Part shown: piece after piece, positions 42,463 to 51,083 of the stretch
How positions within the stretch are numbered: the stretch's first letter is position 1
Layout: each line of letters starts with the position of its first letter
Assembly: GCF_000316035.1 (NCBI RefSeq)
Contig: NZ_ANHX01000075.1
Coordinates: forward strand, 1 to 64,000
DNA length: 64,000 bases
Direction: 5' to 3'
Source of the DNA: Paenibacillus sp. PAMC 26794
GTDB taxonomy: Bacteria; Bacillota; Bacilli; Paenibacillales; Paenibacillaceae
Notes under the pieces: generated by a model
What the model was told of the DNA's origin: nothing
Seen by the model: only the letters and a program-made list of their open reading frames with translations
Databases searched by the model: none
Translations under genes and position numbers: made by a program

Positions 42463-43416
42463 TTATTCAATTTCAAACAGCTTGCTGATTGACAATTCCT
42501 CATGAACCCGGATAATCGCTTCTCCGAGCAAAGGGGCTACAGACAACACTTTGAGTTTGCTTGTCGGATTAGCATGCGTAATTGGAATGGTATCCGTTAC
42601 GATGACTTCCTTCAATGGTGCATTCTCCAAACGTTCCATCGCAGGTCCGGACAATACCGGGTGAGTACAGCACGCGTATACTTCTTTTACGCCGCCTTCC
42701 ATCAGAGCATTCGCTCCCAGTACAATCGTTCCCGCCGTGTCAATAATGTCATCGATCAGGATAGCTGTTTTACCCTCGATGTTACCGATAATGTTCATCA
42801 CTTCGCTCACATTCGGCTCAGGACGACGTTTATCGATAATCGCCAGGGGTGCATTCAGGAAATCAGCCAGTTTACGTGCGCGCACTACGCCACCGTGGTC
42901 AGGCGACACAACAACCGGATTTTCGATCTGTTTCGACCGGAAATATTGAGCCAGAATTGGCACGCCAAGCAAATGGTCGACTGGAATGTCGAAGAATCCC
43001 TGAATCTGCATTGCATGCAAGTCCATCGCGATAACACGGGTTGCACCCGCTTTTTCGATCAGGTTGGCAACCAGTTTCGCAGTAATTGGGTCACGTGAAC
43101 GTGCCTTGCGATCCTGTCTTGCATAGCCATAGTAAGGAATAACGACGTTAATCGTCTTGGCAGATGCCCGTTTGAGTGCATCAATCATAACGAGCATTTC
43201 CATCAGGTTATCATTAACCGGCAAGCAAGTGGACTGCACGATATAAACGTGACAACCCCGAACACTCTCGGAGAGTTTCACTTGAATCTCGCCATCACTA
43301 AAGCTGGTTGTGTGAGATTCACCCATAGGGATCCCGATATAATCAGCAATTTGATGGGCAAGCTTGGGGTTAGAATTGCAAGTAAATATTTTTAATTTCG
43401 AATCAAAATAAGTCAT
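42463..43416 (-). CDS. prs: Ribose-phosphate pyrophosphokinase
   Basis: A 317-residue enzyme making PRPP from ribose 5-phosphate and ATP for purines, pyrimidines, NAD and His/Trp. PYYGYARQDRKARSRDPITAK (given to 20 residues) is the ATP loop and VLIDDIIDTAGT-like ILIDDIIDTAGTI (about 218) the PRPP loop. GGAGGG precedes the ATG. Follows glmU by 100 bases; that spacer contains a 7-bp hairpin (CCTCCC/GGGAGG, about 43476-43494) and the palindrome CGACATGTCG. Confidence 0.97.
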   Translation of the reverse strand: MTYFDSKLKIFTCNSNPKLAHQIADYIGIPMGESHTTSFSDGEIQVKLSESVRGCHVYIVQSTCLPVNDNLMEMLVMIDALKRASAKTINVVIPYYGYARQDRKARSRDPITAKLVANLIEKAGATRVIAMDLHAMQIQGFFDIPVDHLLGVPILAQYFRSKQIENPVVVSPDHGGVVRARKLADFLNAPLAIIDKRRPEPNVSEVMNIIGNIEGKTAILIDDIIDTAGTIVLGANALMEGGVKEVYACCTHPVLSGPAMERLENAPLKEVIVTDTIPITHANPTSKLKVLSVAPLLGEAIIRVHEELSISKLFEIE

Positions 43417-43516
43417 AAAATAAAAACCCTCCGTGCTGGTTCATTGGAATCAATAAGCGTCTGCGACATGTCGGCACCTCCCTGTCTTCGGGAGGCAATC
43501 TTGTTATCAAAACCCC

Positions 43517-44917
43517 TTATTGGGGTTTGGCATTTTGTTTCTTGGCTTTGGCACGTCCGCGAATCTTCTCTGCATAACCAGGTTTATTCTCCTGACGTGG
43601 ACGAGCAATGGCCAGATCATTCTCGGGAACGGAATGGGTAACGGTGGAGCCAGCAACCACATAAGCGCCTTTTCCTACCGTAATCGGTGCAATCAGATTG
43701 ACGTTGCTGCCTACAAAAGCATCATCTTCAATCGTTGTCACAGCTTTATTATAACCATCATAATTGACAGTTATTGCCCCGCATCCAACATTTACGTTTT
43801 TCCCTACTTTGGCATCCCCAATATAGCTGAGATGAGATACTTTGGAACCTTCATCAATTGTAGCATTTTTCACTTCAACAAAGTCACCAATTTTTACGTT
43901 GCGACCCAGTTTGGTCCCTGGACGCAAATTAGCAAATGGACCTACCGTTGCATCAGAACCAACCTCGGCATTGGATACTACCGAATGTTTAATCGTAACT
44001 CCGTCCTGAATAACGCTGTCTTCCACATCTGCCTGAGGACCAATATGACATGCTTCACCAATGGAAGTTGTGCCTTTGAGGATCGTCCCCGGGTACAATA
44101 CTGTATCTGCTCCAATCGTAACATCCGCTCCGATATATGTCGATGACGGATCAATGATTGTGACACCGTTCAACATATGGCGTACTGCCAGACGTTCACG
44201 CATGAAGGCTTCGGCTTGCGAAAGTGCGAGTCGGTCGTTAACCCCGATGGATTCTGCGATGTCATCCGACATGTAAGCTTCAACCACTTCTCCATCATTG
44301 CGGAAAATGCCAACTACGTCTGTGAGATAATACTCTCCCTGAGCATTCTGGTTCGTCACTTTTTCCAGAGCAGCGAACAATTTTGCATTATCGAAACAGT
44401 ATGTGCCTGTGTTAATCTCATTCACAGCATCTTCCTGCTCCGTGCAATCCTTTTGTTCCACAATCCGTTGTACAGATCCATCTTCTCCACGAATCACTCG
44501 GCCATAACCTTTGGGATTGTCCAGCTGAGCCGTAAGAACTGTCGCTGCTGCTCCGCTACTCTCATGCAGCTTCATCAGACCTTCCAACGTCTCACTGGTC
44601 ACAAGCGGTGTGTCTCCACAGACCACAATTGTAGAACCTGTCTCTCCGCCAAGCAAAGATTTAACCTGCTTCACTGCATGACCTGTACCCAGTTGTTCCG
44701 CCTGAAGTGCATACTCCGCTCTGGAACCCAAAAATGACTGCACCGCTTCGGCACCATGACCGACTACAACCACACTGCGTTCAACGCCTGCGCTGAGTGC
44801 TGCATCCAGCACATGTCCAACCATAGGTTTACCGCATACGGGATGCAGTACTTTGTACAATTTTGATTTCATTCGTTTTCCTTGCCCTGCGGCAAGAACG
44901 ATTGCCATTCGTTTCAA
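43517..44917 (-). CDS. glmU: Bifunctional GlmU: N-acetylglucosamine-1-phosphate uridyltransferase / glucosamine-1-phosphate acetyltransferase
   Basis: A 466-residue enzyme producing UDP-GlcNAc for peptidoglycan and teichoic acids. The N-terminal pyrophosphorylase has LAAGQGKRMKS and CGDTPLVTSE; the C-terminal half is a left-handed beta-helix of hexapeptide repeats (from about 250; VTIGADTVLYPGTIL, NYDGYNKAVTTI). Starts with TTG at 44917, AGGAGG nine bases before. gcaD in older B. subtilis naming. Confidence 0.97.
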   Translation of the reverse strand: MKRMAIVLAAGQGKRMKSKLYKVLHPVCGKPMVGHVLDAALSAGVERSVVVVGHGAEAVQSFLGSRAEYALQAEQLGTGHAVKQVKSLLGGETGSTIVVCGDTPLVTSETLEGLMKLHESSGAAATVLTAQLDNPKGYGRVIRGEDGSVQRIVEQKDCTEQEDAVNEINTGTYCFDNAKLFAALEKVTNQNAQGEYYLTDVVGIFRNDGEVVEAYMSDDIAESIGVNDRLALSQAEAFMRERLAVRHMLNGVTIIDPSSTYIGADVTIGADTVLYPGTILKGTTSIGEACHIGPQADVEDSVIQDGVTIKHSVVSNAEVGSDATVGPFANLRPGTKLGRNVKIGDFVEVKNATIDEGSKVSHLSYIGDAKVGKNVNVGCGAITVNYDGYNKAVTTIEDDAFVGSNVNLIAPITVGKGAYVVAGSTVTHSVPENDLAIARPRQENKPGYAEKIRGRAKAKKQNAKPQ

Positions 44918-45208
44918 AATTAACGACCTCCTGTTCTGAAAATCCCATTGAAATGCACTGCTGATCTATATCCAATGAGTATCGTTCAGCCGGCTTTAAG
45001 CCGGTCCTGTTCATCGCCTGCTGTCTCTGTAATCACACGTAACAACGCGGACACCAACGAATCGTGACCTATATGTATACGCCGTGTACCTGCGAGCTTA
45101 ACCGAATCCCAATGATTCCTAAGATGCCGCCCTGCCACCAAGCGCACGATGCGCTTTTGTTCTCTGCTAATAAACTCAATACTGAATATATCTTATTCCG
45201 GTCAAAAA
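44918..45208 (-). other. spoVG-glmU spacer with an unstarted 68-codon open frame
   Basis: The minus strand is open from 45192 to the TGA at 44986, reading a protein-like sequence (for example GTRRIHIGHDSLVSALLRVI, AGDEQDRLKAG). It lacks an ATG; GTG at 45147 has no ribosome-binding site. A perfect 8-bp hairpin (ACCGGCTT/AAGCCGGT, about 44989-45007) covers the stop. No clear glmU promoter was found. Confidence 0.3.
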
Positions 45209-45241
45209 GAAAAGAGAGCCATAAGACATGGCTCTCTTTTC
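45209..45241 (-). terminator. Terminator of spoVG
   Basis: AAAAGAGAGCCAT pairs with ATGGCTCTCTTTT (45210-45240), then TTCTTTTT on the minus strand. Confidence 0.85.
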
Positions 45242-45262
45242 CTTCGAACCCCAATAATGTTC

Positions 45263-45547
45263 TCAGGCACCTTCTTCAATGACTTCTTCCTCAGTTGCCG
45301 CACGATCGTATTCAGTCAAAACTGCTGCCTGAATCTTCTCACGCGTACCGGAAGAGATCGGGTGGGCGATATCACGGAACTCTCCATCAGGAGTACGTTT
45401 GCTCGGCATAGCAACAAACATTCCGTTGTTACCATCAATGACACGAATGTCATGAACGACGAATTCGTTATCGATGGTAATGGATGCGATAGCCTTCATT
45501 CTCCCCTCCGAGTTAACACGGCGGAGTCTGACATCCGTAATTTGCAT
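45263..45547 (-). CDS. spoVG: Septation/sporulation regulator SpoVG
   Basis: A 94-residue nucleic-acid-binding protein nearly identical to B. subtilis SpoVG over its core (MQITDVRLRRVNSEGRMKAI; VVHDIRVIDGNNGMFVAMPS). It influences asymmetric septation, cortex formation and, in other genera, virulence genes. ATG 45547 after GGTGGTG is chosen over an ATG 15 bases upstream. Confidence 0.97.
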   Translation of the reverse strand: MQITDVRLRRVNSEGRMKAIASITIDNEFVVHDIRVIDGNNGMFVAMPSKRTPDGEFRDIAHPISSGTREKIQAAVLTEYDRAATEEEVIEEGA

Positions 45548-45584
45548 GTGTGTGTTCACCACCTTTTTCCATCAGAACTTGGTG

Positions 45585-45616
45585 TATAATTCCACACGGC
45601 ATATACGAACTCCTTC
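45585..45616 (-). promoter_or_regulatory. Possible sigma-H promoter of spoVG
   Basis: -10 GTGGAATTA (45585-45593) fits RnnGAATww perfectly and resembles the B. subtilis spoVG promoter. The candidate -35 GAAGGAGTT (45608-45616) is 14 bp away rather than 11-12. An AT-rich hairpin at about 45627-45660 just upstream may be the purR terminator. Confidence 0.4.
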
Positions 45617-45735
45617 TTTTTATAACCACAAAAATTTCCTAATTTCAGGAATTTTTTTATTTAATACACAATTCGACAACGTTCATGCCAGGTCGATGGA
45701 AAAGACCTTTTAACGACATAACATTCGTCATCTTT

Positions 45736-46563
45736 CTACAGGTCAAAATAGTTGCCAGGCTTGACGGAAATCTGTCTGCTCTTGGCATCAACCGCTGTCA
45801 GTTTCGCCAGAGATACGTAATCTGTTAACAGGCGTTCTTCTGAATCTACAGAACCAGATTCCACCAGTACCCCTACCCCGGCAACTGTAGCATTAAACTC
45901 GGCCAAAAGATCGATCATTCCTTGCACCGTACCCCCGGCCTTCATGAAGTCATCCACAATAAGTACTCTGGAATGCTCACGCATCGCCCTACGAGACAGG
46001 GACATGGTATGTAGACTTTTATGGGACCCGGATACATAATTGATACTTACGGCCGATCCTTCTGTAGCCTGATGGTCCCTGCGTACGAGCACGACAGGCA
46101 GGTTGAGCTGGGCTCCGGTCGCATAAGCCAGTGGAATTCCTTTGGTTTCTACCGTCATAACTACATCAATATTCATATTGCCAAAGGCCGTTGCAAAAAT
46201 CTTGCCGGCTTCATTCATCAATGCGGGCTGACCAAGCAAGTCGGACATGTACAGGTATTCTCCAGGCAAGATCCGATCAGGTTGCGCGAGCTGGGTCGAG
46301 AGCCGCTCCGCAAATGCCAGTGCCAGTTCTCGGGATACCTTCGGAATCCATCTTACTCCCCCGGCTGCTCCAGCCAGTGTATGCAGTTCTCCTGACCCAC
46401 CTTCTTCGAACACTTCTTTGATAATCGCCAAATCTTCACTAATTGAAGACTTTGCGGCTCCATAACGTTCGGCAAATGTGGTCAACGGAATAACCGTATG
46501 CGGTCTGGACAATAAGTATTGCGTCATTTCAACCAGCCTTGCGCTTCGTTTTAACTTCTTCAC
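45736..46563 (-). CDS. purR: Purine operon repressor PurR
   Basis: A 275-residue repressor: N-terminal winged helix (KRSARLVEMTQYLLSRPH; YGAAKSSISEDLAIIKE) fused to a PRPP-binding phosphoribosyltransferase-like domain (VLIVDDFMKAGGTVQGMIDLL, part). PRPP lowers its affinity for PurBoxes. Start is GTG at 46563 after AGGATGG. Neighbouring ispE upstream and spoVG downstream match Bacillus except that yabJ (ridA) is absent. Confidence 0.96.
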   Translation of the reverse strand: MKKLKRSARLVEMTQYLLSRPHTVIPLTTFAERYGAAKSSISEDLAIIKEVFEEGGSGELHTLAGAAGGVRWIPKVSRELALAFAERLSTQLAQPDRILPGEYLYMSDLLGQPALMNEAGKIFATAFGNMNIDVVMTVETKGIPLAYATGAQLNLPVVLVRRDHQATEGSAVSINYVSGSHKSLHTMSLSRRAMREHSRVLIVDDFMKAGGTVQGMIDLLAEFNATVAGVGVLVESGSVDSEERLLTDYVSLAKLTAVDAKSRQISVKPGNYFDL

Positions 46564-46595
46564 AGAGATCCATCCTCACGATCACGGAAACATCC

Positions 46596-46609
46596 AAATC
46601 CGAATAATT
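46596..46609 (+). promoter_or_regulatory. Candidate PurBox upstream of purR
   Basis: AAATCCGAATAATT fits the PurBox core AwwwCCGAACwwT with one difference, 33 bases upstream of the purR start codon. Only one box is seen, whereas strong control in B. subtilis uses two. Confidence 0.4.
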
Positions 46610-46660
46610 ATTTAAGAATATACCACCTTTATACGTGTTTGTACATTATAAAAGCGAATT

Positions 46661-47524
46661 TTACGTTAACATACGTACAGCGTACACTTCTTTACAGAAC
46701 CCACGCAGACCATTGTATATCCGGGCAACCTTGGATTCTTTGGAGACCAGCCCAAATACCGTTGGACCGCTACCGGACATTAACACGCCGTCTGCACCCA
46801 ATCGAATCATGGCATCCTTCAGATGCTGAACTTCCGGATACAGCTTCAACGTTACATCTTCAAGCACATTGCCCATCTGGTCACAGACTTCCGTAAATGA
46901 TTGATTGCGAATAGCCTGCTCCATTTTAGCTGCACTCGGATGACGAACAATCTTGTCACTGCGGAACCTTCCGTACACATCGGCTGTAGACACATTAATC
47001 GGAGGCTTGGCCAGAATTACCCAGCATTGCGGCGGATTAGGAATGGGAGTTAACTTCTCACCACGGCCTGTAGCGAGTGCAGTCCCTCCTGTGATACAGA
47101 ATGGAACATCCGAACCTAGTTCAGCTCCAAGCTCCTGCAGTTCGTGATCCGGTATATTCAACCGCCACAGACGGTTCAACCCACGCAGCGCTGCTGCTGC
47201 ATCACTGCTGCCCCCGGCAAGTCCGGCTGCAACTGGAATCTTTTTATCCAGATGTATATGAACGCCAGTACGCACGTTATAGCGCTCCTTAATGAGTCTG
47301 GCTGCCTGAAAAGCCAGATTCTTCTCGTCCAGCGGGATATAACCCGCCTGACTGGAGATGAAAATAGTATCTCGCGGCAGCTCCGACATTTCCAGTCGAT
47401 CAGCCAGATCGACCATGGTCATGATCATTTCAACTTCATGGAATCCATCGCTTCTTTTATGTAAAACGTCCAGCATCAAATTAATTTTAGCAGGCGCTTT
47501 TTCGTAAATTTTCAAGGCGTTCAC
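46661..47524 (-). CDS. ispE: 4-diphosphocytidyl-2-C-methyl-D-erythritol kinase
   Basis: A 287-residue GHMP kinase of the MEP isoprenoid pathway. EKAPAKINLMLDVLHKRSDG at the N-terminus and the ATP loop PVAAGLAGGSSDAAAALRG (about 92-110) are diagnostic, with MSGSGPTVFGL near the end. Start GTG at 47524 with GAGG four bases before, or TTG three codons later. Confidence 0.95.
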   Translation of the reverse strand: MNALKIYEKAPAKINLMLDVLHKRSDGFHEVEMIMTMVDLADRLEMSELPRDTIFISSQAGYIPLDEKNLAFQAARLIKERYNVRTGVHIHLDKKIPVAAGLAGGSSDAAAALRGLNRLWRLNIPDHELQELGAELGSDVPFCITGGTALATGRGEKLTPIPNPPQCWVILAKPPINVSTADVYGRFRSDKIVRHPSAAKMEQAIRNQSFTEVCDQMGNVLEDVTLKLYPEVQHLKDAMIRLGADGVLMSGSGPTVFGLVSKESKVARIYNGLRGFCKEVYAVRMLT

Positions 47525-47609
47525 CCGTCCTCACCTTTTCCCTAAGACAACTTAACATATTATATCAAAATGGGGCTGTCAAGTCATTTGTATTCCGCAT
47601 CTAAGGGGA

Positions 47610-47646
47610 AAAAGCGGGGTTGTTCCTGACGGATTTCCCCGCTTTT
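47610..47646 (-). terminator. Terminator of sspF
   Basis: AAAAGCGGGG (47610-47619) pairs with CCCCGCTTTT (47637-47646), followed by TTTTTCCCC on the minus strand. Confidence 0.8.
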
Positions 47647-47664
47647 CAGTCTGCTTGAAACAGA

Positions 47665-47841
47665 TTAAGATTTGCGCGCAGCCTGTTCAGCAAGTTGAAT
47701 TGCACGTTTTACCATGTTTCCTGCATCCTTGGCTTTAATTCCACCCCAGCCTTCCTGTTGCACCGTATCATAGAAGCCCAGATCTTTCGCGAGCTCATTC
47801 TTCAGATCCTCTGACATGACACTTCTTCTTCTGCGACTCAT
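47665..47841 (-). CDS. sspF: Small acid-soluble spore protein SspF
   Basis: A 58-residue alpha/beta-type SASP, shorter than the usual reporting limit for ORFs. The translation begins MSRRRRSVMSEDLKNELAKD and continues LGFYDTVQQEGWGGIKAKDA, then GNMVKRAIQLAEQAARKS. It matches B. subtilis SspF (GRRRGVMSDEFK, DLGFYDTV, GWG, KDAGNMVKRAI). It coats spore DNA and protects it from UV. GGAGGATGG precedes the ATG; position between veg and ispE is as in B. subtilis, and sigma-G control is expected. Confidence 0.95.
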   Translation of the reverse strand: MSRRRRSVMSEDLKNELAKDLGFYDTVQQEGWGGIKAKDAGNMVKRAIQLAEQAARKS

Positions 47842-48044
47842 GAACCATCCTCCTCCAAAGTATCCTTCGTAATGTGATGAGTTCGTTCACGTTTTGGACA
47901 TCTTGTCATCAGGCCATATTCAGTTTCCTGCATTGCTTAAGAAACTGTCCCTTCACCTGTCCATATAGTATGCCGCGACCATTCCTCGCTCATTCCTGAG
48001 TATGTATGGGTTACGTTAGAGGGAGAATTGGTGTTTAAAAAAAA

Positions 48045-48078
48045 CAAAAAAGCGATCCGCCTTGTGGGGCGAATCGCC
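48045..48078 (-). terminator. Terminator of veg
   Basis: GCGAT and GCC (48052-48061) pair with GGC and ATCGC (48068-48077); the minus strand continues TTTTTTGTTTTTTTT. Confidence 0.8.
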
Positions 48079-48091
48079 TGTAAATCGATAC

Positions 48092-48367
48092 TTACGTCTC
48101 CATATAGGAGCTATGCGTCTGGCTGCCCGGGTCATAAACCATGACTTCCACCGACTCCGTAAGTATATCCGCATAACTATAAGATACTCGCTTGAAGGTT
48201 TCTTGCTCCTCATCAAGCTTAACAATAAAAACAGAAGGGTACGTTTCTTCCAATACACCCGTACGCTCAATGGTCTTACGGCGGCCACCATTAGCCCGCA
48301 ACATAATTTTCTGACCAATATGTGCATCGAGATTGCGTTTGATATCCAACAGCGTGTTTTTAGCCAT
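48092..48367 (-). CDS. veg: Veg protein (biofilm-related, DUF1021)
   Basis: A 91-residue protein highly similar to B. subtilis Veg (ANGGRRKTIERTGVLEETYP; KRVSYSYADILTESVEV). In B. subtilis Veg stimulates biofilm gene expression by antagonising SinR and is among the most strongly transcribed genes. Two consensus promoters lie just upstream, consistent with that. Confidence 0.95.
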   Translation of the reverse strand: MAKNTLLDIKRNLDAHIGQKIMLRANGGRRKTIERTGVLEETYPSVFIVKLDEEQETFKRVSYSYADILTESVEVMVYDPGSQTHSSYMET

Positions 48368-48394
48368 TGTCGACGACCACCTCTTTTCTTGTCC

Positions 48395-48466
48395 ATTATA
48401 CCGGATTTTACAGTCATTGTCAAATCAAAACTAATTATTATATCAGCATCAAAAAGTTGTTGTCAA
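48395..48466 (-). promoter_or_regulatory. Two tandem consensus sigma-A promoters of veg
   Basis: P1: -35 TTGACA (48461-48466), 18-bp spacer, -10 TATAAT (48437-48442). P2: -35 TTGACA (48418-48423), 17-bp spacer, -10 TATAAT (48395-48400). Every hexamer is perfect consensus. Confidence 0.9.
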
Positions 48467-48482
48467 TGAATTTTTTTCAAAC

Positions 48483-48508
48483 AAAAAAAGCCCCAAATTG
48501 GGACTTTA
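48483..48508 (-). terminator. Terminator of yabG
   Basis: AGTCCC/GGGGCT-type stem (minus AAAGTCCCAATTTGGGGCTTT, about 8 bp) followed by TTTTTTTG, 11 bases after the yabG stop. Confidence 0.7.
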
Positions 48509-48519
48509 AATGGCCTACA

Positions 48520-49416
48520 TCAGACTGCCGACGGGTTCACTTTTAGCGTAGATAAATCATTCAGCCCAGGCAGACCTACCCGGTAACTCCCCCGTGTCTC
48601 GACACCACCCACACCCTGGCTACCACTGATGGTATTGTGCAGAACATCACTCATGTTGACCGTATCCCGCACAGAGGTAAAGGAGGCCTTGGCTGCCACA
48701 TAGACCGGATCAAGTGCATGAATTAGAATTCGGCCTGGAGAACTGGCAAAGTTCGCTCCAGCGCGCAGCAGTGCCTCAAAATGGGACTGACAGGCCCCTG
48801 CCACAATAGTGAGTGCGTCCAGATGGCGTTCATATTGTCTGGCCACCTGAATGGCCGACACAAAATTTTGCGAGTTCTTGTAGCTACCAAGACTATATAA
48901 GTCATAGGGCTGACGTGTCTTTAGCACCCCATCATGACCCGTAATGACTACGATATCCGGACGTACTTTGGGTAATAATCGGTATAAGGTATCCGCCATT
49001 GCCGATTCATGGACATATTGTCCCTCTGCGGGCACACGAAGTTGCTCATAGAGATCCATACTTTTTTTCAAATAGTTCGGATCTCCATCCAGATGAAGCA
49101 CCTTTCCAGGCATTTCAAAATAAGCCGGTTCCTGCTGAGCAGACCAATCCTGTACCAGACCTTCACGATTCCGCTCAGCCTGTTCCATACGATTCTGCTG
49201 CAGACGGGACAGGGTCTGATGTGCTTTAATATGCGCCTGTCTGGTCTTGGCGCTTTGTGGTTCGTAGGGAACCTGTATCAAATCGTCCACCGGGGAATCG
49301 GCAATCAGCCGGAACTCAGTCCCTTTAATGACCGCAGCATCCAACTGGAGGCCTTCCACCCGAAAAGTCACATCGCCGCCGTATGACTTCCGAACGACCA
49401 AGTCTCCGATATTCAT
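48520..49416 (-). CDS. yabG: Sporulation-specific protease YabG
   Basis: A 298-residue protein of peptidase family U57. ARPDIVVITGHDG-like PDIVVITGHDGVL, IVAGACQSHFEALLRAGANF and FASSPGRILIHALDPVYVAAK are strongly conserved with B. subtilis YabG, which matures spore coat proteins such as SafA and SpoIVA and prepares GerQ for cross-linking. It is sigma-K controlled there. The start at 49416 is chosen with AGAGGTG nine bases before. Confidence 0.95.
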   Translation of the reverse strand: MNIGDLVVRKSYGGDVTFRVEGLQLDAAVIKGTEFRLIADSPVDDLIQVPYEPQSAKTRQAHIKAHQTLSRLQQNRMEQAERNREGLVQDWSAQQEPAYFEMPGKVLHLDGDPNYLKKSMDLYEQLRVPAEGQYVHESAMADTLYRLLPKVRPDIVVITGHDGVLKTRQPYDLYSLGSYKNSQNFVSAIQVARQYERHLDALTIVAGACQSHFEALLRAGANFASSPGRILIHALDPVYVAAKASFTSVRDTVNMSDVLHNTISGSQGVGGVETRGSYRVGLPGLNDLSTLKVNPSAV

Positions 49417-49475
49417 CAACGTAATCACCTCTACCCCATCGTATGGGCAGAGACCCGGTTTGGTTCATTCAAATT

Positions 49476-50378
49476 TTACAGCGCTGCACGTACCCCTGCT
49501 TCCCACATTACGGTGCTGAGTGTAGCATACTCCTGCAGACTTAACGTCTCTCCGCGTCGGGACGGTTGAATACCTGCCTGCTCCAGCAGAATGTCTGCCT
49601 GTTCCCGGTTCTCCTTTGTGAAGAAGCGTGCCTTCAAGTTGTTCGAGATTGTTTTTCTCCGCTGGGCAAAAGAAGCCTGTACCACTTCGAAGTAGTGTGC
49701 TTCATCAGGAATATCCACCGGCGGTTGCTCACGCACCTTCAGCTTAATAACAGCTGATTCCACATTAGGTTGCGGAATGAAGACGGTAGGAGGCACAATA
49801 CACACAAGCTCCGGCATACTGTAGTACTGAACTGCGATGCTCAGACTGCCGTAGTCTTTTGATCCCGGTGCAGCAGCCATGCGTTCAGCCACTTCTTTTT
49901 GGATCATGACAACAATGCTGTCTACCGGCAGCTTCTCTTCCAGCAGTTTCATCATGATTGGAGTCGTTACATAATAAGGCAGGTTAGCCACGACACTGAC
50001 TTTGTCCACGGATGCAAAATCCGTATTAAACAACTCAGCCAGATCAAGCTTCAGCACATCCCCATGATGAACACGTACATTCGAATAAGGCTGCATCACT
50101 TCGCCCAGGATTGGGATCAAGCGCTGATCAATCTCTACGGCTGTGACAGGGCCGGCTACCCGAGCCAGTCGCTCCGTAAGGGCCCCAATACCCGGCCCGA
50201 TCTCCAGTGCGCCCTTTGACTCGTCCAGGTCGGCTGCATTAACAATTTTGTTCAGTATATTTTGATCGATCAGAAAGTTCTGACCCAGACTTTTCTTAAA
50301 TGAGAATCCGTGTCTTTGAATAATCTCTTTCGTACGCTTGGGCGTTGCAATTTCAATCGTCTCTTCCATGTTCTTCAT
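49476..50378 (-). CDS. ksgA: 16S rRNA adenine-N6,N6 dimethyltransferase KsgA/RsmA
   Basis: A 300-residue methyltransferase modifying A1518 and A1519 of 16S rRNA late in 30S assembly. KSLGQNFLIDQNIL, EIGPGIGALTERLA (SAM motif I), and NLPYYVTTPIMMKLL (catalytic motif IV) are present. ATG 50378 is used, with AAGGA about ten bases upstream, which removes the overlap with rnmV. Confidence 0.96.
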   Translation of the reverse strand: MKNMEETIEIATPKRTKEIIQRHGFSFKKSLGQNFLIDQNILNKIVNAADLDESKGALEIGPGIGALTERLARVAGPVTAVEIDQRLIPILGEVMQPYSNVRVHHGDVLKLDLAELFNTDFASVDKVSVVANLPYYVTTPIMMKLLEEKLPVDSIVVMIQKEVAERMAAAPGSKDYGSLSIAVQYYSMPELVCIVPPTVFIPQPNVESAVIKLKVREQPPVDIPDEAHYFEVVQASFAQRRKTISNNLKARFFTKENREQADILLEQAGIQPSRRGETLSLQEYATLSTVMWEAGVRAAL

Positions 50379-50382
50379 ATGC

Positions 50383-50928
50383 TCACAATCCTTCACGTTC
50401 AATTTGCGCTAATGCTGTAGAGAACTCTTCCCGTGTAATCTGAAATACACTGAGACGTTTGTGGAACTGCTTACCGTTACAATAACCGATGCCCAGCAGA
50501 TTGCCCATCTCCATGCGACGTGCAGCAGCCTGCGGATGCACGATAAGTCCTGCCGCGATCAGGTCCTCCCAATCGATCAGGCTCGGAGCACCTTCGTATG
50601 AAGTATGTACGCGCGCCAGAGCATGGCGGATCGCCTCTGGTGAGGCATTCTCCACCCCAATGTCCCCTTTGCGCGTTGCATCGGCTTCCGGAATGAAGGC
50701 ATGCTTGCAGCCAGGCACCTTGTTCGCAATAATTTTACGAATGCGTTCGCCAGCATGATCCGGATCTGTCAGTACAATGACTCCCCGTCTCTCCTGAGCA
50801 AGCGCAATCCGCTTCAGAATGCGTTGGTTGATTGCTGATCCACCTGTTTCTATTGTATCGGCTTCCACGGCCCGACGGATAGCTACCGTATCGTCACGGC
50901 CTTCCACCACAATGACTTCTTTTATCAT
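50383..50928 (-). CDS. rnmV: Ribonuclease M5
   Basis: A 181-residue TOPRIM nuclease maturing 5S rRNA precursor in low-GC Gram positives. VVEGRDDTVAI (TOPRIM glutamate) and VLTDPDHAGERIRK (DxD) are visible; GIGYCNGKQFHKRL is typical of the C-terminus. AAAGGAAG precedes the ATG. Coupled in order with ksgA. Confidence 0.95.
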   Translation of the reverse strand: MIKEVIVVEGRDDTVAIRRAVEADTIETGGSAINQRILKRIALAQERRGVIVLTDPDHAGERIRKIIANKVPGCKHAFIPEADATRKGDIGVENASPEAIRHALARVHTSYEGAPSLIDWEDLIAAGLIVHPQAAARRMEMGNLLGIGYCNGKQFHKRLSVFQITREEFSTALAQIEREGL

Positions 50929-50956
50929 GTTCCATTTCTTCCTTTCTAACGCAAAA

Positions 50957-51019
50957 AGAAGAGGAATATCCTCTTCTCTGCCAAACGGCGGGGGAGACTG
51001 AATTCAGACTCCTCCGCCG
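50957..51019 (-). terminator. Two hairpins ending yabE transcription
   Basis: An imperfect 34-base palindrome (50986-51019, centred on CTGAATTCAG) is followed by AGAAGAGGA-ATA-TCCTCTTCT (50957-50977) and TTTTTGC on the minus strand. Confidence 0.75.
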
Positions 51020-51083
51020 CATATTCCGCATGAATCATTCATGCAACTATTTTATAGCATTCCCATTTCAAAGTAAAACGATT

